From positions 1 through 8,805 of the forward strand of contig JBBRLA010000349.1 in the NCBI GenBank assembly GCA_038231615.1: a stretch of 8,805 bases of DNA, written 5' to 3'. This document shows positions 1-7,624 of this stretch, one piece after another (the stretch's first letter is position 1; each line of letters starts with the position of its first letter). Source of the DNA: JBBRLA01 sp038231615. Its GTDB lineage: Bacteria > Myxococcota_A > Polyangia > Palsa-1104 > JAEUJZ01. The notes under the pieces were generated by a model that made no database searches, was not told the origin of the DNA, and worked only from the letters and a program-made list of their open reading frames with translations. A program made the position numbers and the translations under genes.

Positions 1-78
1 GCCGAGGCGCTGACCGAGTTGCAGGCGCGCAAGGCCCAAACCGCGGACCCCTCGGCGCGGCGGCAGTCCCGGCGCTAA
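1..78 (+). CDS. 3' end of an unidentified gene (partial)
   Basis: An open frame enters from the window edge and ends at a TAA (76-78). It encodes 25 residues rich in Ala, Arg, Gln and Glu (AEALTELQARKAQ... ending RRQSRR). The first part has the look of a charged helix or coiled-coil tail. Too little is visible to name a family. Codons are GC-rich at third positions, as in the genes downstream, which favours a real coding end over chance. Confidence 0.5.
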   Translation, partial: AEALTELQARKAQTADPSARRQSRR

Positions 79-106
79 CCAGAGACGCATACATCGCTCG
101 ATTGAT

Positions 107-198
107 AGTACGCCAATGTGGGTGCTGTCCTAAATTGACCTTTTCAGGCCAATGATTTCAAAGACTTGCAAGTCAATTTAGGACAGTACGCCAATGTG
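107..198. mobile_element. MITE-like element: 15-bp perfect inverted repeats inside 14-bp direct repeats
   Basis: The 15-base arm ctgtcctaaattgac (125-139) has an exact reverse complement at 172-186, giving terminal inverted repeats around a roughly 32-bp core. The core ends in a 12-bp palindrome, gacttgcaagtc (163-174), which overlaps the right arm. Outside the arms, agtacgccaatgtg occurs twice as an exact 14-bp direct repeat (107-120 and 185-198). This is the architecture of a very small non-autonomous transposon with a target-site duplication. The fit is imperfect: four bases (ggtg or similar) separate the left direct repeat from the left arm, while the right copy overlaps the right arm by two bases. 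No transposase is present. A regulatory or terminator hairpin is the alternative, but no T-run follows it. Confidence 0.45.
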
Positions 199-285
199 AC
201 ACCGCGACTGCCGTCTTCAGGTGCTCATGCATTTGATCCCGGCCAGGCGCAAAAAGTCTCTGGCCAGAGCTGGCTATACAAGGTC

Positions 286-366
286 AGTTGACGAAGAATC
301 AGTTGACGAAGAATCAGCTAACGAAAAATCAGCAAACGAAAAATCAGCAAACGAAAAATCAGCAAG
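286..366. repeat. Five 15-bp tandem repeats
   Basis: Two copies of agttgacgaagaatc (286-315) are followed by agctaacgaaaaatc (316-330), two copies of agcaaacgaaaaatc (331-360) and a 6-base start of a sixth unit. The period is exactly 15, with copies changing in steps from left to right. Read in the frame of the downstream gene they give VDEES, VDEES, ANEKS, ANEKS, ANEKS. Because the signal peptide of that gene starts near 431, I take the array as upstream of the true start, though a translated acidic leader cannot be excluded. Confidence 0.8.
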
Positions 367-430
367 AAGCACATGGCCGGAGCAGATTTTGGCGCACCCC
401 CACAGCGACCGAGGGAGCGTACTACTGTAC

Positions 431-1399
431 GTGACCGACGGAGTGAGGAGGTACGCCAAAAGCTGCCCGGCCAGGTGCTTCTTGGTTTTGGTGGCGTTTT
501 GTCGATTCGGGGGGCACGTTCAGGCGCAGTCTGCCGGCGTAGCGGTCGATCGGATGGTCCCGGCCCCGGGGGTTGGCGGGTTCATCCAGGTCGAGGGGGG
601 GCTGGTGCCGGAGGCGCGACGGCTGGATTTCACGGCCAGCCTCTCCGCGATCTCCCGGCCGCTGGTGTTGCGCAACGCCTATACCGGGGAGGTCGTAGCG
701 GTCCCGGTAAAGGACCGAGTGACCCTGGATCTGGGCGCCGAACTGAGCTTGATTGGCAACCGGCTTTCGGTGGGGATCGGCTGGCCGATTGCTCTTTATC
801 AGGATGGCGATCGTCTGCGCTTGACCGGGGTCGGGCCGCAGGCCGCGCCTTCATTCGCGGGTTCGACCGGGGATGCGCTGAGCACGGCGGACATCGGCGA
901 CATCCGGCTGCGGGGCAAGGTGCAGTTGACCCGGGCGGCCCTGCCGGTGCGGGCGGCCCTGGCCATGGAGCTGACCGTGCCGGGAGGCGGACAGGACAGC
1001 TTCGTAGCCAGCGCATCGCCGACCTTTCTGACCCGGCTGATCGTTTCGGGCCGCTGGCGCCGTCTGTCGGGGGGGCTGAACCTGGGCGCCCGGTTCGGCC
1101 AGGCGGAGCCGATCTACCTGGATTCGCTGACGCATCACGGCGAGTGGGGGGTGGCGCTGGCGGTGGACCTGATCCGGCGGCGGGTCAGGGCCTCGGCGAT
1201 CGGGGAGGCGGTGGGTTTGGTGCGGGTCTCGGGGCCGGCGCCGTCGTATCCGATCGAGGCCCGGGGGGCGCTGCGGCTGGCCTTGGGCCACACCGAGATC
1301 GATGCCGGCGCGGGCGCGGGCCTGCCGGACCTGCCGCTGACCCCGGCGTGGCGGGCCTTTGTGCTGGTGCGCGTGCGCGTGGTACCGGGAGGAGGGTAG
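431..1399 (+). CDS. Secreted outer-membrane beta-barrel protein (OmpA-family N-terminal barrel type, without an OmpA domain)
   Basis: Predicted product is 322 aa from a GTG at 431. Residues 6-32 form a signal peptide: RRYAK, a hydrophobic CFLVLVAFC core, and a VQA cleavage site. The rest alternates short polar and hydrophobic strands typical of a membrane barrel: RLDFTASLSAISRPLVLR, then TLDLGAELSLIGNRLSVGIGWPIALYQDGD, and near the end a GALRLALG...IDAGAGAGLP pattern. From memory this resembles the N-terminal barrel of myxobacterial-type OmpA-family proteins, which usually continue into a peptidoglycan-binding OmpA domain; here the protein stops after the last strand (AFVLVRVRV), so it is barrel only. 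The start is chosen because GAGGGAG lies at 411-417 and because it puts the signal peptide at the N-terminus. GTG 443 is possible; GTG 221 would add 70 repeat-rich residues. Substrate or partner unknown. Confidence 0.7.
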   Translation: MTDGVRRYAKSCPARCFLVLVAFCRFGGHVQAQSAGVAVDRMVPAPGVGGFIQVEGGLVPEARRLDFTASLSAISRPLVLRNAYTGEVVAVPVKDRVTLDLGAELSLIGNRLSVGIGWPIALYQDGDRLRLTGVGPQAAPSFAGSTGDALSTADIGDIRLRGKVQLTRAALPVRAALAMELTVPGGGQDSFVASASPTFLTRLIVSGRWRRLSGGLNLGARFGQAEPIYLDSLTHHGEWGVALAVDLIRRRVRASAIGEAVGLVRVSGPAPSYPIEARGALRLALGHTEIDAGAGAGLPDLPLTPAWRAFVLVRVRVVPGGG

Positions 1400-1441
1400 G
1401 GGGTCAGGCCGCTAAAAATTGCCCCCAGGTTCAAATAGGTA

Positions 1442-1469
1442 TTGACCTTTGGGGTGTTTTGACTAGACT
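1442..1469 (+). promoter_or_regulatory. Sigma-70-type promoter of the tRNA-Gln/tRNA-Glu unit
   Basis: A -35 box TTGACC (1442-1447) and a -10 box TAGACT (1464-1469) are separated by 16 bp. The expected start of transcription, near 1476, lies about five bases before the mature tRNA-Gln, a normal layout for a tRNA transcript with a short 5' leader. The region between the barrel gene stop (1399) and here shows nothing else. Confidence 0.7.
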
Positions 1470-1480
1470 CCTTCCCGTGG

Positions 1481-1551
1481 TCGGGGATCGTCTAACGGTA
1501 GGACGGCAGACTCTGGATCTGTCTATCAAGGTTCGAATCCTTGTCCCCGAA
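1481..1551 (+). tRNA. tRNA-Gln (anticodon CTG)
   Basis: A full cloverleaf can be folded. The acceptor stem TCGGGGA pairs with TCCCCGA (1544-1550), with A73 at 1551. The D stem is GTCT/GGAC. The anticodon stem GCAGA/TCTGT encloses the loop CTCTGGA, with CTG at 1513-1515 reading CAG codons. The T arm is CAAGG-TTCGAAT-CCTTG. It starts with U1-A72, as glutamine tRNAs usually do. CCA is not encoded. It is the first gene of a two-tRNA transcript. Confidence 0.95.
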
Positions 1552-1555
1552 CTCG

Positions 1556-1578
1556 GCGGTCTCGTTATCGATAACCGC
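1556..1578. other. Hairpin or palindrome in the spacer between the two tRNAs
   Basis: The 63-bp spacer contains a perfect 12-bp palindrome, gttatcgataac (1564-1575), framed by gcggt (1556-1560) and accgc (1574-1578), which can pair. It could be a processing signal in the dicistronic tRNA precursor. That role is inference from position. Confidence 0.35.
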
Positions 1579-1614
1579 GGCGCTTCGCGATCATGACATA
1601 ACAGCCCCGAAACC

Positions 1615-1686
1615 GGCCCCATAGTCTAGCGGTTAGGACGTTGGCCTCTCACGCCGAAGTCGCGGGTTCAATTCCCGCTGGGGTCA
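1615..1686 (+). tRNA. tRNA-Glu (anticodon CTC)
   Basis: A full cloverleaf can be folded. The acceptor stem GGCCCCA pairs with TGGGGTC (1679-1685, one G-U pair), with A73 at 1686. The D stem is GTCT/GGAC. The anticodon stem TTGGC/GCCGA encloses the loop CTCTCAC, with CTC at 1648-1650 reading GAG. The T arm is GCGGG-TTCAATT-CCCGC. CCA is not encoded. It shares the promoter of the tRNA-Gln gene and ends at the terminator just downstream. Confidence 0.95.
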
Positions 1687-1691
1687 CCTGA

Positions 1692-1746
1692 ACGAGAGCG
1701 GCCCGGGATGAACTCCCGGGCCACTCTCGTTTTATTATTTTTTTTT
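1692..1746 (+). terminator. Strong intrinsic terminator of the tRNA unit
   Basis: A 17-bp stem (1692-1708 with 1714-1730, one mismatch) has a five-base loop, tgaac, and is followed by a T-rich run broken by two A's up to 1746. It begins a few bases after tRNA-Glu, so it closes the tRNA transcript and separates it from the riboflavin operon. Confidence 0.93.
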
Positions 1747-1837
1747 GAGCGGGCACTGCCTGGGTGGCAAGGACCTGGGTGTAGGCGGACCGGCCGGATG
1801 TGGCGGCGGGCTGCTTCCTGGATGTAACGCAGCCGAC

Positions 1838-1846
1838 TTATCCACA
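1838..1846 (+). promoter_or_regulatory. DnaA-box-like site (perfect consensus)
   Basis: TTATCCACA matches the E. coli DnaA box exactly. It lies in the gap before ribD, 116 bp from a second site in the opposite orientation. Whether DnaA binds here is not known. Confidence 0.4.
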
Positions 1847-1961
1847 TCCAAAGTTCACAGGAATCGCGGTTTACGCCGGACGGCCTGAATATCTGTACCG
1901 ATCTCCAGCATCGGCGGGCACTTCGGGGTGCGAAAGCAGCGGAGCCGGCCTGTGTACACCT

Positions 1962-1970
1962 TGTGGAAAA
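1962..1970 (-). promoter_or_regulatory. DnaA-box-like site (TTTTCCACA)
   Basis: TGTGGAAAA on the plus strand reads TTTTCCACA on the minus strand and fits the relaxed consensus TTWTNCACA. It sits in the most A+T-rich part of the gap upstream of ribD. Confidence 0.35.
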
Positions 1971-2100
1971 CTATGAATTTCATCTGGACTTCAGGATTTT
2001 TCCTGGGTCCGCTCCCGAGTTTGCCGATGTAGGACAAGGTGCCGCTTGCGCACGGGTGACGGGTAGGGTACATGGGCATCACCGCCGTGCTGTGGTTTTT

Positions 2101-3306
2101 ATGTTGAACTCCGATGACCGGCTCGACCTTGCGCCCGAAGTTTCCATCTTCGACCTGGCGATGATGGAACTCGCCTGCGCCCAGGCCGAGCGGGGCCGCG
2201 GTCGCACCAGTCCCAATCCCCTGGTCGGCGCCGTGCTGGTCGACGACGACCCGCACACGGTATTGGCCACCGGCTACCACCAGCGCGCCGGTGCCGACCA
2301 CGCCGAGACAGCCGCCCTCAAGGCGTACGCCGGCTCGGCCCGGGGCAAGACCCTCTACGTCACCCTGGAACCGTGCAACCACGTCGGCCGCACCGGCAAC
2401 TGCACGGAAACCCTTGTGGCTGCCGGCCTGGCCCGGGTGGTCATCGGCATCCGCGACACCAACCCCGGGGTCAAAGGGGGCGGCGTCGAACGCCTGCGCG
2501 CCGCCGGGGTGAAGGTCCAGGTCGGCGTCTTGCAAGACGCCTGCCGGCGCCAGAACCGCGCCTATCTCCACTGGCTGGCCACGGGTCGCCCATATATGAT
2601 CATGAAGGCGGCCGTCTCCCTGGACGGCAGGCTGGCGCCCCCCAACACCCGGGAAACCGGCCCCGTCTGGCTCACCGGCCCCGAGGCTCAGCGCCGCGCC
2701 CACCAGCTCCGCGACCTGGCCGACGCCATCCTGGTCGGGGCGGGCACGGTCCTGGCCGACGACCCGTTTTTGACCGTGCGCCTCTCCGGCGAGTCGCCCG
2801 ATCGCCGTCCGCCCCTGCGCGTGGTGCTCGACGGCGCCCTCCGCGTCCCGGAGACCGCCCGCATCTGCGCCCCCGGCACGCTTCTGTTGACCAGCGCCAC
2901 CGCCTTTGACCGAGACCCCGCCAAGGGCCGCGCCCTATCCGCCCGCGGCGCCGAGGTCCTGCCACTGCCGGCCTGGGGCGGCGCTCGCCCCACCGACCTG
3001 GATCTCTTGGAGGTCCTGCGCACCCTCGGCCGGCGCGATCTGTTGACCGTGCTGTGCGAGGGCGGCGGCGAGCTGCACGGGGCCCTCCTGGGCGCCCGCC
3101 TCTACGATGAGGCCGCGGTCTTCATCGCCCCGGTCTTCCTGGGCGAGACGGGCGTGCCCCTTCTGCGCGGCTTCCACATCTCCGGCCCCACCGATCTGCG
3201 GTCCCTCACCGGCGTCAGCGTCGAACCGCTGGGCGGAGATGCCCTGGTGCGGGGGTTCTTCGATCGTGAATCGCCGCAGGCGCCGCCCAAAAGCGGGCCA
3301 GGCTGA
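2101..3306 (+). CDS. ribD: Bifunctional riboflavin biosynthesis deaminase/reductase RibD
   Basis: A 401-aa cytosolic enzyme. The N-terminal half deaminates the pyrimidine product of GTP ring opening; the C-terminal half reduces its ribosyl side chain with NADPH. The deaminase zinc site is complete: HAE (H67-E69), PCNH (C92) and a second Cys, C101, in GRTGNC. The family signature TSPNPLVGAVLV is at 36-47. The reductase domain begins near 165 (MIMKAAVSLDGR) with VGAGTVLADDP (212-222), VVLDG and CEGGGELHGALL (319-330). ATG 2101 is chosen because the family's first helix (FDLAMMEL) follows at once; no Shine-Dalgarno sequence is seen. An in-frame GTG at 1963 would add 46 unrelated residues. The C-terminal DRESPQAPP is a worn copy of the repeat found in ribBA and nusB. 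First gene of the operon; ribE starts 2 bp after its stop. Confidence 0.95.
   Translation: MLNSDDRLDLAPEVSIFDLAMMELACAQAERGRGRTSPNPLVGAVLVDDDPHTVLATGYHQRAGADHAETAALKAYAGSARGKTLYVTLEPCNHVGRTGNCTETLVAAGLARVVIGIRDTNPGVKGGGVERLRAAGVKVQVGVLQDACRRQNRAYLHWLATGRPYMIMKAAVSLDGRLAPPNTRETGPVWLTGPEAQRRAHQLRDLADAILVGAGTVLADDPFLTVRLSGESPDRRPPLRVVLDGALRVPETARICAPGTLLLTSATAFDRDPAKGRALSARGAEVLPLPAWGGARPTDLDLLEVLRTLGRRDLLTVLCEGGGELHGALLGARLYDEAAVFIAPVFLGETGVPLLRGFHISGPTDLRSLTGVSVEPLGGDALVRGFFDRESPQAPPKSGPG
3261..3286 (+). repeat. Single worn copy of the ribBA/nusB repeat at the end of ribD
   Basis: This 26-base segment matches 5304-5329 in ribBA at 24 of 26 positions (t for c and t for g). It is read in the same codon phase, DRESPQAP against DREAPQAP. 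It lies beyond the conserved RibD fold, in the last 14 codons, where an added tail should be harmless. Confidence 0.75.
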
Positions 3307-3308
3307 GC

Positions 3309-3951
3309 ATGTTCACCGGCCTTGTCGAGGACATCGGGACCCTGCGCGCCGCGACCCGTGACCTGCCCAAAAGTGGCAGGCGCCTGGGGGTCGCCGCCCG
3401 CCTCTTCGATGAGCCGGTCCGGCTGGGCGACTCCATCTGCATCGACGGCGTGTGCCTGACCGCCGTGAGCTGGCACCCCGGTGTCGCCGAGTTCGACGTC
3501 GGCCCCGAGACCCTTTCCGTGACCACCCTTTCCACCTGCCGCCCGGGGCAGCGGGTCAACCTGGAGCGCGCCCTGCGCCTTTCCGATCGCCTGGGGGGCC
3601 ACCTGGTCGCCGGCCACGTCGACGGCATCGGGCGGATCTCCCGGGCCGCGGCCCGCGGCGAGGCGTGGGACGTGGCCCTCTTTGTTCCGCCGCCGCTCCT
3701 GCGCTACATCGTCCACAAGGGTTCCATCGCCGTCGACGGCATCAGCCTCACCGTGAATCAGGTCGGGGCGCAGGGCTTCGAGGTGTCGCTGGTCCCCCAC
3801 TCCCAGCACCAGACGACCCTTTCGGGCAAGGGCGTGGGCGATGGGGTCAACCTGGAGGTGGACCTCATCGGCAAGTACGTGGAGCGGCTGCTTTCCGGTC
3901 ATCTGCCCGGCCGCGACGATCGGGGGCTGACCCTGGACCAGCTGAAGGAGC

Positions 3952-3974
<23 letters not shown>
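3309..3974 (+). CDS. ribE: Riboflavin synthase, alpha subunit
   Basis: A 221-aa enzyme that dismutates two 6,7-dimethyl-8-ribityllumazine molecules into riboflavin and the pyrimidine returned to RibH. It has the expected two lumazine-binding barrels: MFTGLVE at the N-terminus and DSICIDGVCLTAV (41-53) in the first, GGHLVAGHVDG (96-106) opening the second, then KGSIAVDGISLTV (137-149), LVPHSQHQTTL and VNLEVDLIGKYVERLL (180-195). Length and the tail ending LKEHGF are normal. Its ATG is 2 bp after the ribD stop, and its end overlaps the ribBA start by 23 bp, so translation is probably coupled. E. coli calls this gene ribC or ribE. Confidence 0.95.
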
Positions 3975-5354
<1,380 letters not shown>

Positions 5355-5355
<1 letters not shown>

Positions 5356-5864
5356 TGCACAGTCGTCCTTCCATCACCCATATCAGTGGGGGCCTCTCCG
5401 CGGAGGGGCTGCGGGTGGCCATCGTGGCCAGCCGCTTCAACGGGTTTATCGTCGAACGTCTGGTCGAAGGGGCCATCGACGTGCTCTCGCGCACCGGCGG
5501 AGCGGCCCGAGAGATCACCGTGGTCCGCTGCCCCGGGGCCTACGAGATTCCGATGGTGGCGCAGCGCTGCGCACAGGGGGATCGCTTCGACGCGATCATC
5601 TGCCTGGGAGCGGTGATCCGCGGGGCCACGCCGCACTTCGACTACGTCGCGGGCGAGGCGGCCAAGGGCATCGCTCAGGTGGCGATGGCGTCGAAGATGC
5701 CGGTGACCTTCGGGGTGCTGACCACGGACACCATCGAGCAGGCGGTGGAGCGGGCGGGCACCAAGGCCGGGAACAAGGGGGCCGACGCGGCGCTGGCGGC
5801 GCTGGAACTGGTGTCTCTTTACCGGGAGCTTGCGGCCCCCACTGGGCAAGGTCGTGGGGAATAG
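5355..5864 (+). CDS. ribH: 6,7-dimethyl-8-ribityllumazine synthase (riboflavin synthase beta subunit)
   Basis: A 169-aa enzyme joining the RibBA product (dihydroxybutanone phosphate) with 5-amino-6-ribitylamino-uracil to give lumazine, the RibE substrate; the family forms pentamers or 60-mer shells. Diagnostic motifs are all present: ASRFNGFIVERLVEGA (25-40), CPGAYEIP (59-66), GAVIRGATPHFDYV (85-98, with catalytic His94), GVLTTDTIEQAVERAGTKAGNKG (120-142). The ATG at 5355 overlaps the ribBA stop (TGATG), with AAGAAGG 7 bases upstream as ribosome binding site. It is the only gene of the five without a clear overlap into a repeat, yet it lies between the two large repeat arrays. Its last codons overlap the start of nusB. 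Confidence 0.97.
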
Positions 5865-6642
5865 GCGCAGATCGCGGGAGTCGGCGCTGCAGATCCTGTG
5901 CTCGCTGGACATGCAGCCCGAGATGACCGCGGAGGAGGCCATCCTGCTCTACGAGACGCACCTCGTGTCCGCCGTGCAGGAGGCGGATGCCGAGTCGCAG
6001 CCGCAAGGAGACGACCCCAAGGGGGCGCTCGCAGTTCCCAAGGCGCAACGGGGCGCGGACGATCGCGAAGGGGCGCAGAGGCCGCGGTCCCTCGATAGCG
6101 AAGGGGCGCAGAGGCCGCGGTCCCTCGATAGCGAAGGGGCGCAGGCGCCGCGATCTCTCGATAGCGAAGCGCCGCAGGCGCCGCGATCTCTCGATAGCGA
6201 AGTGCCGCGATCTCTCGATAGCGAAGTGCCGCAGGCGCCGCGATCTCTCGATAGCGAAGGGGCGCAGGCGCCGCGGTCTCTCGATAGCGAAGCGCCGCGG
6301 TCTCTCGATAGCGAAGTGCCGCAGGCGCCGCGGTCCCTAGAAGACCTGGAGATCCGGCGCTTCGCGGCGCTGCTGGTCAGCGGGGTGCGAAGGAGCATGA
6401 CGGAGATCGACGAGGTGATCGGGCAGAGTTCAAAGAACTGGCGGCTGGAGCGGATGACCTGGGTGGACCGCAACCTGCTGCGGCTGGCGACCTTCGAGCT
6501 GCGCGAAATGAAGAGCGTGCCAGCGAAGGTGGTGCTGAACGAGGCGATCGAGCTGGCGAAGCGATTCGGGACGATGGAGTCGCCGTCGTTCATCAACGGC
6601 GTGCTCGACCGGATAATGGAGTCGCAGGGGCGGCGGGCGTAG
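5854..6642 (+). CDS. nusB: Transcription antitermination factor NusB with a repeat-encoded insertion
   Basis: 262 aa, about 100 longer than usual. NusB binds boxA RNA together with NusE (S10) in rRNA antitermination. Helix 1 is NRRRSRESALQILCSLDM; helix 2 is AEEAILLYETHL (about 27-38). After a charged linker comes the insertion at about 64-162, and the fold resumes with EDLEIRRFAALLVSGV (helix 3), WRLERMTWVDRNLLRLATFEL and the signature VLNEAIELAKRFGTMESPSFINGVLD. The insertion lies in the helix 2-3 loop, away from the conserved helices, so the protein is probably still functional. I chose GTG 5854 because MGNRRRSRE is the typical NusB start; TTG 5830 is an alternative. It overlaps ribH by 11 bp. 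Pairing of nusB with ribH is common. Confidence 0.93.
   Translation: MGNRRRSRESALQILCSLDMQPEMTAEEAILLYETHLVSAVQEADAESQPQGDDPKGALAVPKAQRGADDREGAQRPRSLDSEGAQRPRSLDSEGAQAPRSLDSEAPQAPRSLDSEVPRSLDSEVPQAPRSLDSEGAQAPRSLDSEAPRSLDSEVPQAPRSLEDLEIRRFAALLVSGVRRSMTEIDEVIGQSSKNWRLERMTWVDRNLLRLATFELREMKSVPAKVVLNEAIELAKRFGTMESPSFINGVLDRIMESQGRRA
6041..6339 (+). repeat. About nine in-frame repeats forming an insertion in NusB
   Basis: A degenerate first unit (ADDREG) is followed by eight PRSLDSE units and a last partial PRSLED. Spacing is 33 bp or 24 bp; the 24-bp units lack the nine bases coding for QAP-type linkers. All lengths are multiples of three. Two other frames are also free of stops across the array. 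The unit is the same as in ribBA except that gat-agc-gaa (DSE) replaces gat-cgc-gaa (DRE); only the left edge unit still has DRE. Confidence 0.95.
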
Positions 6643-6723
6643 GCGTCGCGGTTGGTCGCGGGTGTCGTGCGGTTCGTCACACGGGGGCTGGCTTGTCGTC
6701 AGCGTCCCCCCGCTGGGCCCGCA

Positions 6724-6732
6724 TGGTAAGCT
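6724..6732 (+). promoter_or_regulatory. Extended -10 promoter element of pssA
   Basis: TGGTAAGCT is an extended -10 (TG-n-TAAGCT) ending 7 bases before the pssA ATG at 6740. The expected transcription start falls on or just before the ATG. No convincing -35 is seen at the right distance. The stretch from the nusB stop (6642) to here shows no terminator. Confidence 0.5.
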
Positions 6733-6739
6733 GGGTTCG

Positions 6740-7624
6740 ATGAACCTGCGGAAGACCTACTTCATTCTGCCTAACCTCTTCACTCTGGGGGGGATCTTCT
6801 GTGGCCTCTTCTCGCTGACCCTTTCTGCCGGCGATGCGACCCCGGCGCAGCTCTACCAGGCGGCGGTGGCCATCGCTTACGGCTATCTGTTCGACCTGGC
6901 GGACGGGCGAGTGGCGCGGCTTACGCGCACCCAGTCGGCGCTGGGGATGCAGCTCGACTCGCTGGCGGACGTCATTACCTTCGGGGTGGCGCCGGCGCTG
7001 CTGATGTACAAGTGGGGGCTGATCCGGCTGGAGTCGATCTCGCACCACATCGGCCTTTTCGTAGCGTTCCTCTTCGTCGCCGCCGCCGCCCTGCGTCTGG
7101 CGCGGTTCAATGTCCTGTCGCTGGAGGCGACGGTGCAGAAGAAGGACCCGGGGACGTTCATCCTCGGGCTGCCGGTGCCGATGGCGTCGGCGGTGCTGGT
7201 GGGGCTGGTAGCGGTCAACCATCAACTGGTGGAGCGGGGCAGCCAGGTGGCCTCGATCGGCGATGGCACGCTGGCGGCGTTGGTGGTGGTGTTGAGCCTG
7301 CTGATGGTCAGCAAGGTGCGCTTCCGGTCGTTCAAGGACGTGCGTCTGCGCAGCCGGCGCTTCATCATGGTGGGGGGGACGATTCTTGCCGGCGTGGCGC
7401 TGGTGATCCTGTTCCAGCAGCCCTACTCGCTGGTATTCGCCGGGCTGGTGGCCTCGTATGTGGCCCTGGGGCTCTTCGAGGAGGTGGTGTTCTTCCGGCG
7501 GCGGCGGGCGGAGGCCAAGACGGCGCCCAGCGAAGACGCCAATGAGGGGCGGGCGCGGAGCGATGAGGAGGTGCTGCGGGCGCTGGGGGCCTACGATGGC
7601 GAGGAAAACGAGAGCCCGCCATAA
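6740..7624 (+). CDS. pssA: CDP-diacylglycerol--serine O-phosphatidyltransferase (phosphatidylserine synthase)
   Basis: A 294-aa integral membrane enzyme transferring the phosphatidyl group of CDP-diacylglycerol to serine, the first step to phosphatidylethanolamine. The CDP-alcohol phosphotransferase signature D-G-x2-A-R-x8-G-x3-D-x3-D is exact: D55, G56, A59, R60, G69, D73, D77. Membrane segments are visible near 8-28, 38-52, 80-92, 105-122, 140-160, 178-192, 208-226 and 229-250. The N-terminus TYFILPNLFTLGGIFCG is typical of the family. After 253 there is a charged, probably cytoplasmic tail. ATG 6740 is chosen from the family N-terminus; an in-frame GTG at 6662 would add an unrelated 26 residues. 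There is no Shine-Dalgarno sequence; an extended -10 directly upstream suggests a leaderless message. It converges on the next gene with 28 bp between the stops and no visible terminator. Confidence 0.95.
   Translation: MNLRKTYFILPNLFTLGGIFCGLFSLTLSAGDATPAQLYQAAVAIAYGYLFDLADGRVARLTRTQSALGMQLDSLADVITFGVAPALLMYKWGLIRLESISHHIGLFVAFLFVAAAALRLARFNVLSLEATVQKKDPGTFILGLPVPMASAVLVGLVAVNHQLVERGSQVASIGDGTLAALVVVLSLLMVSKVRFRSFKDVRLRSRRFIMVGGTILAGVALVILFQQPYSLVFAGLVASYVALGLFEEVVFFRRRRAEAKTAPSEDANEGRARSDEEVLRALGAYDGEENESPP

Larger units (their letters stand above)
79..430. other. Intergenic region with a transposon-like inverted repeat and 15-bp tandem repeats
   Basis: This stretch is visibly richer in A+T than its surroundings. 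It holds an inverted repeat inside direct repeats (107-198) and five 15-bp tandem units (286-360). A perfect 10-bp palindrome, tctggccaga, lies at about 258-267. The frame of the downstream barrel gene stays open through here from a GTG at 221, but there is no ribosome binding site at that GTG, and the signal peptide would then lie some 85 residues inside the protein. I therefore read most of it as non-coding. No terminator was recognised for the gene ending at 78. Confidence 0.5.
1747..2100. other. Non-coding leader region upstream of ribD
   Basis: No gene is supported in these 354 bp. They contain two DnaA-box-like sites, a hairpin ggctgc/gcagcc (1809-1814 with 1829-1834), and a second small hairpin ccgat/atcgg near 1900. 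The operon promoter should lie here; a TAGGGT at 2064-2069 is a weak -10 candidate without a good -35. I looked for the conserved blocks of the FMN riboswitch, common ahead of riboflavin operons, and saw none. An 18-20 codon ORF from ATG 1973 has no ribosome binding site. Confidence 0.5.

Noticed and set aside
1730..2000. Chromosomal replication origin
   Set aside because: Only two DnaA-like boxes, no clear A+T-rich unwinding element, and no dnaA, dnaN, gidA or parAB genes nearby.
1747..2100. FMN riboswitch upstream of ribD
   Set aside because: The conserved sequence blocks of the FMN element were not found by eye; a covariance-model search would settle it.
1963..2100. N-terminal extension of RibD from GTG 1963
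   Set aside because: These 46 codons look unlike RibD, have no ribosome binding site and contain a DnaA-box-like site and palindromes; the family starts near ATG 2101.
5949..6680. Antisense gene through the nusB repeats (243 codons open on the minus strand)
   Set aside because: It is open because the repeat unit lacks stops in several frames; it has no recognisable domain, and NusB on the plus strand is certain.
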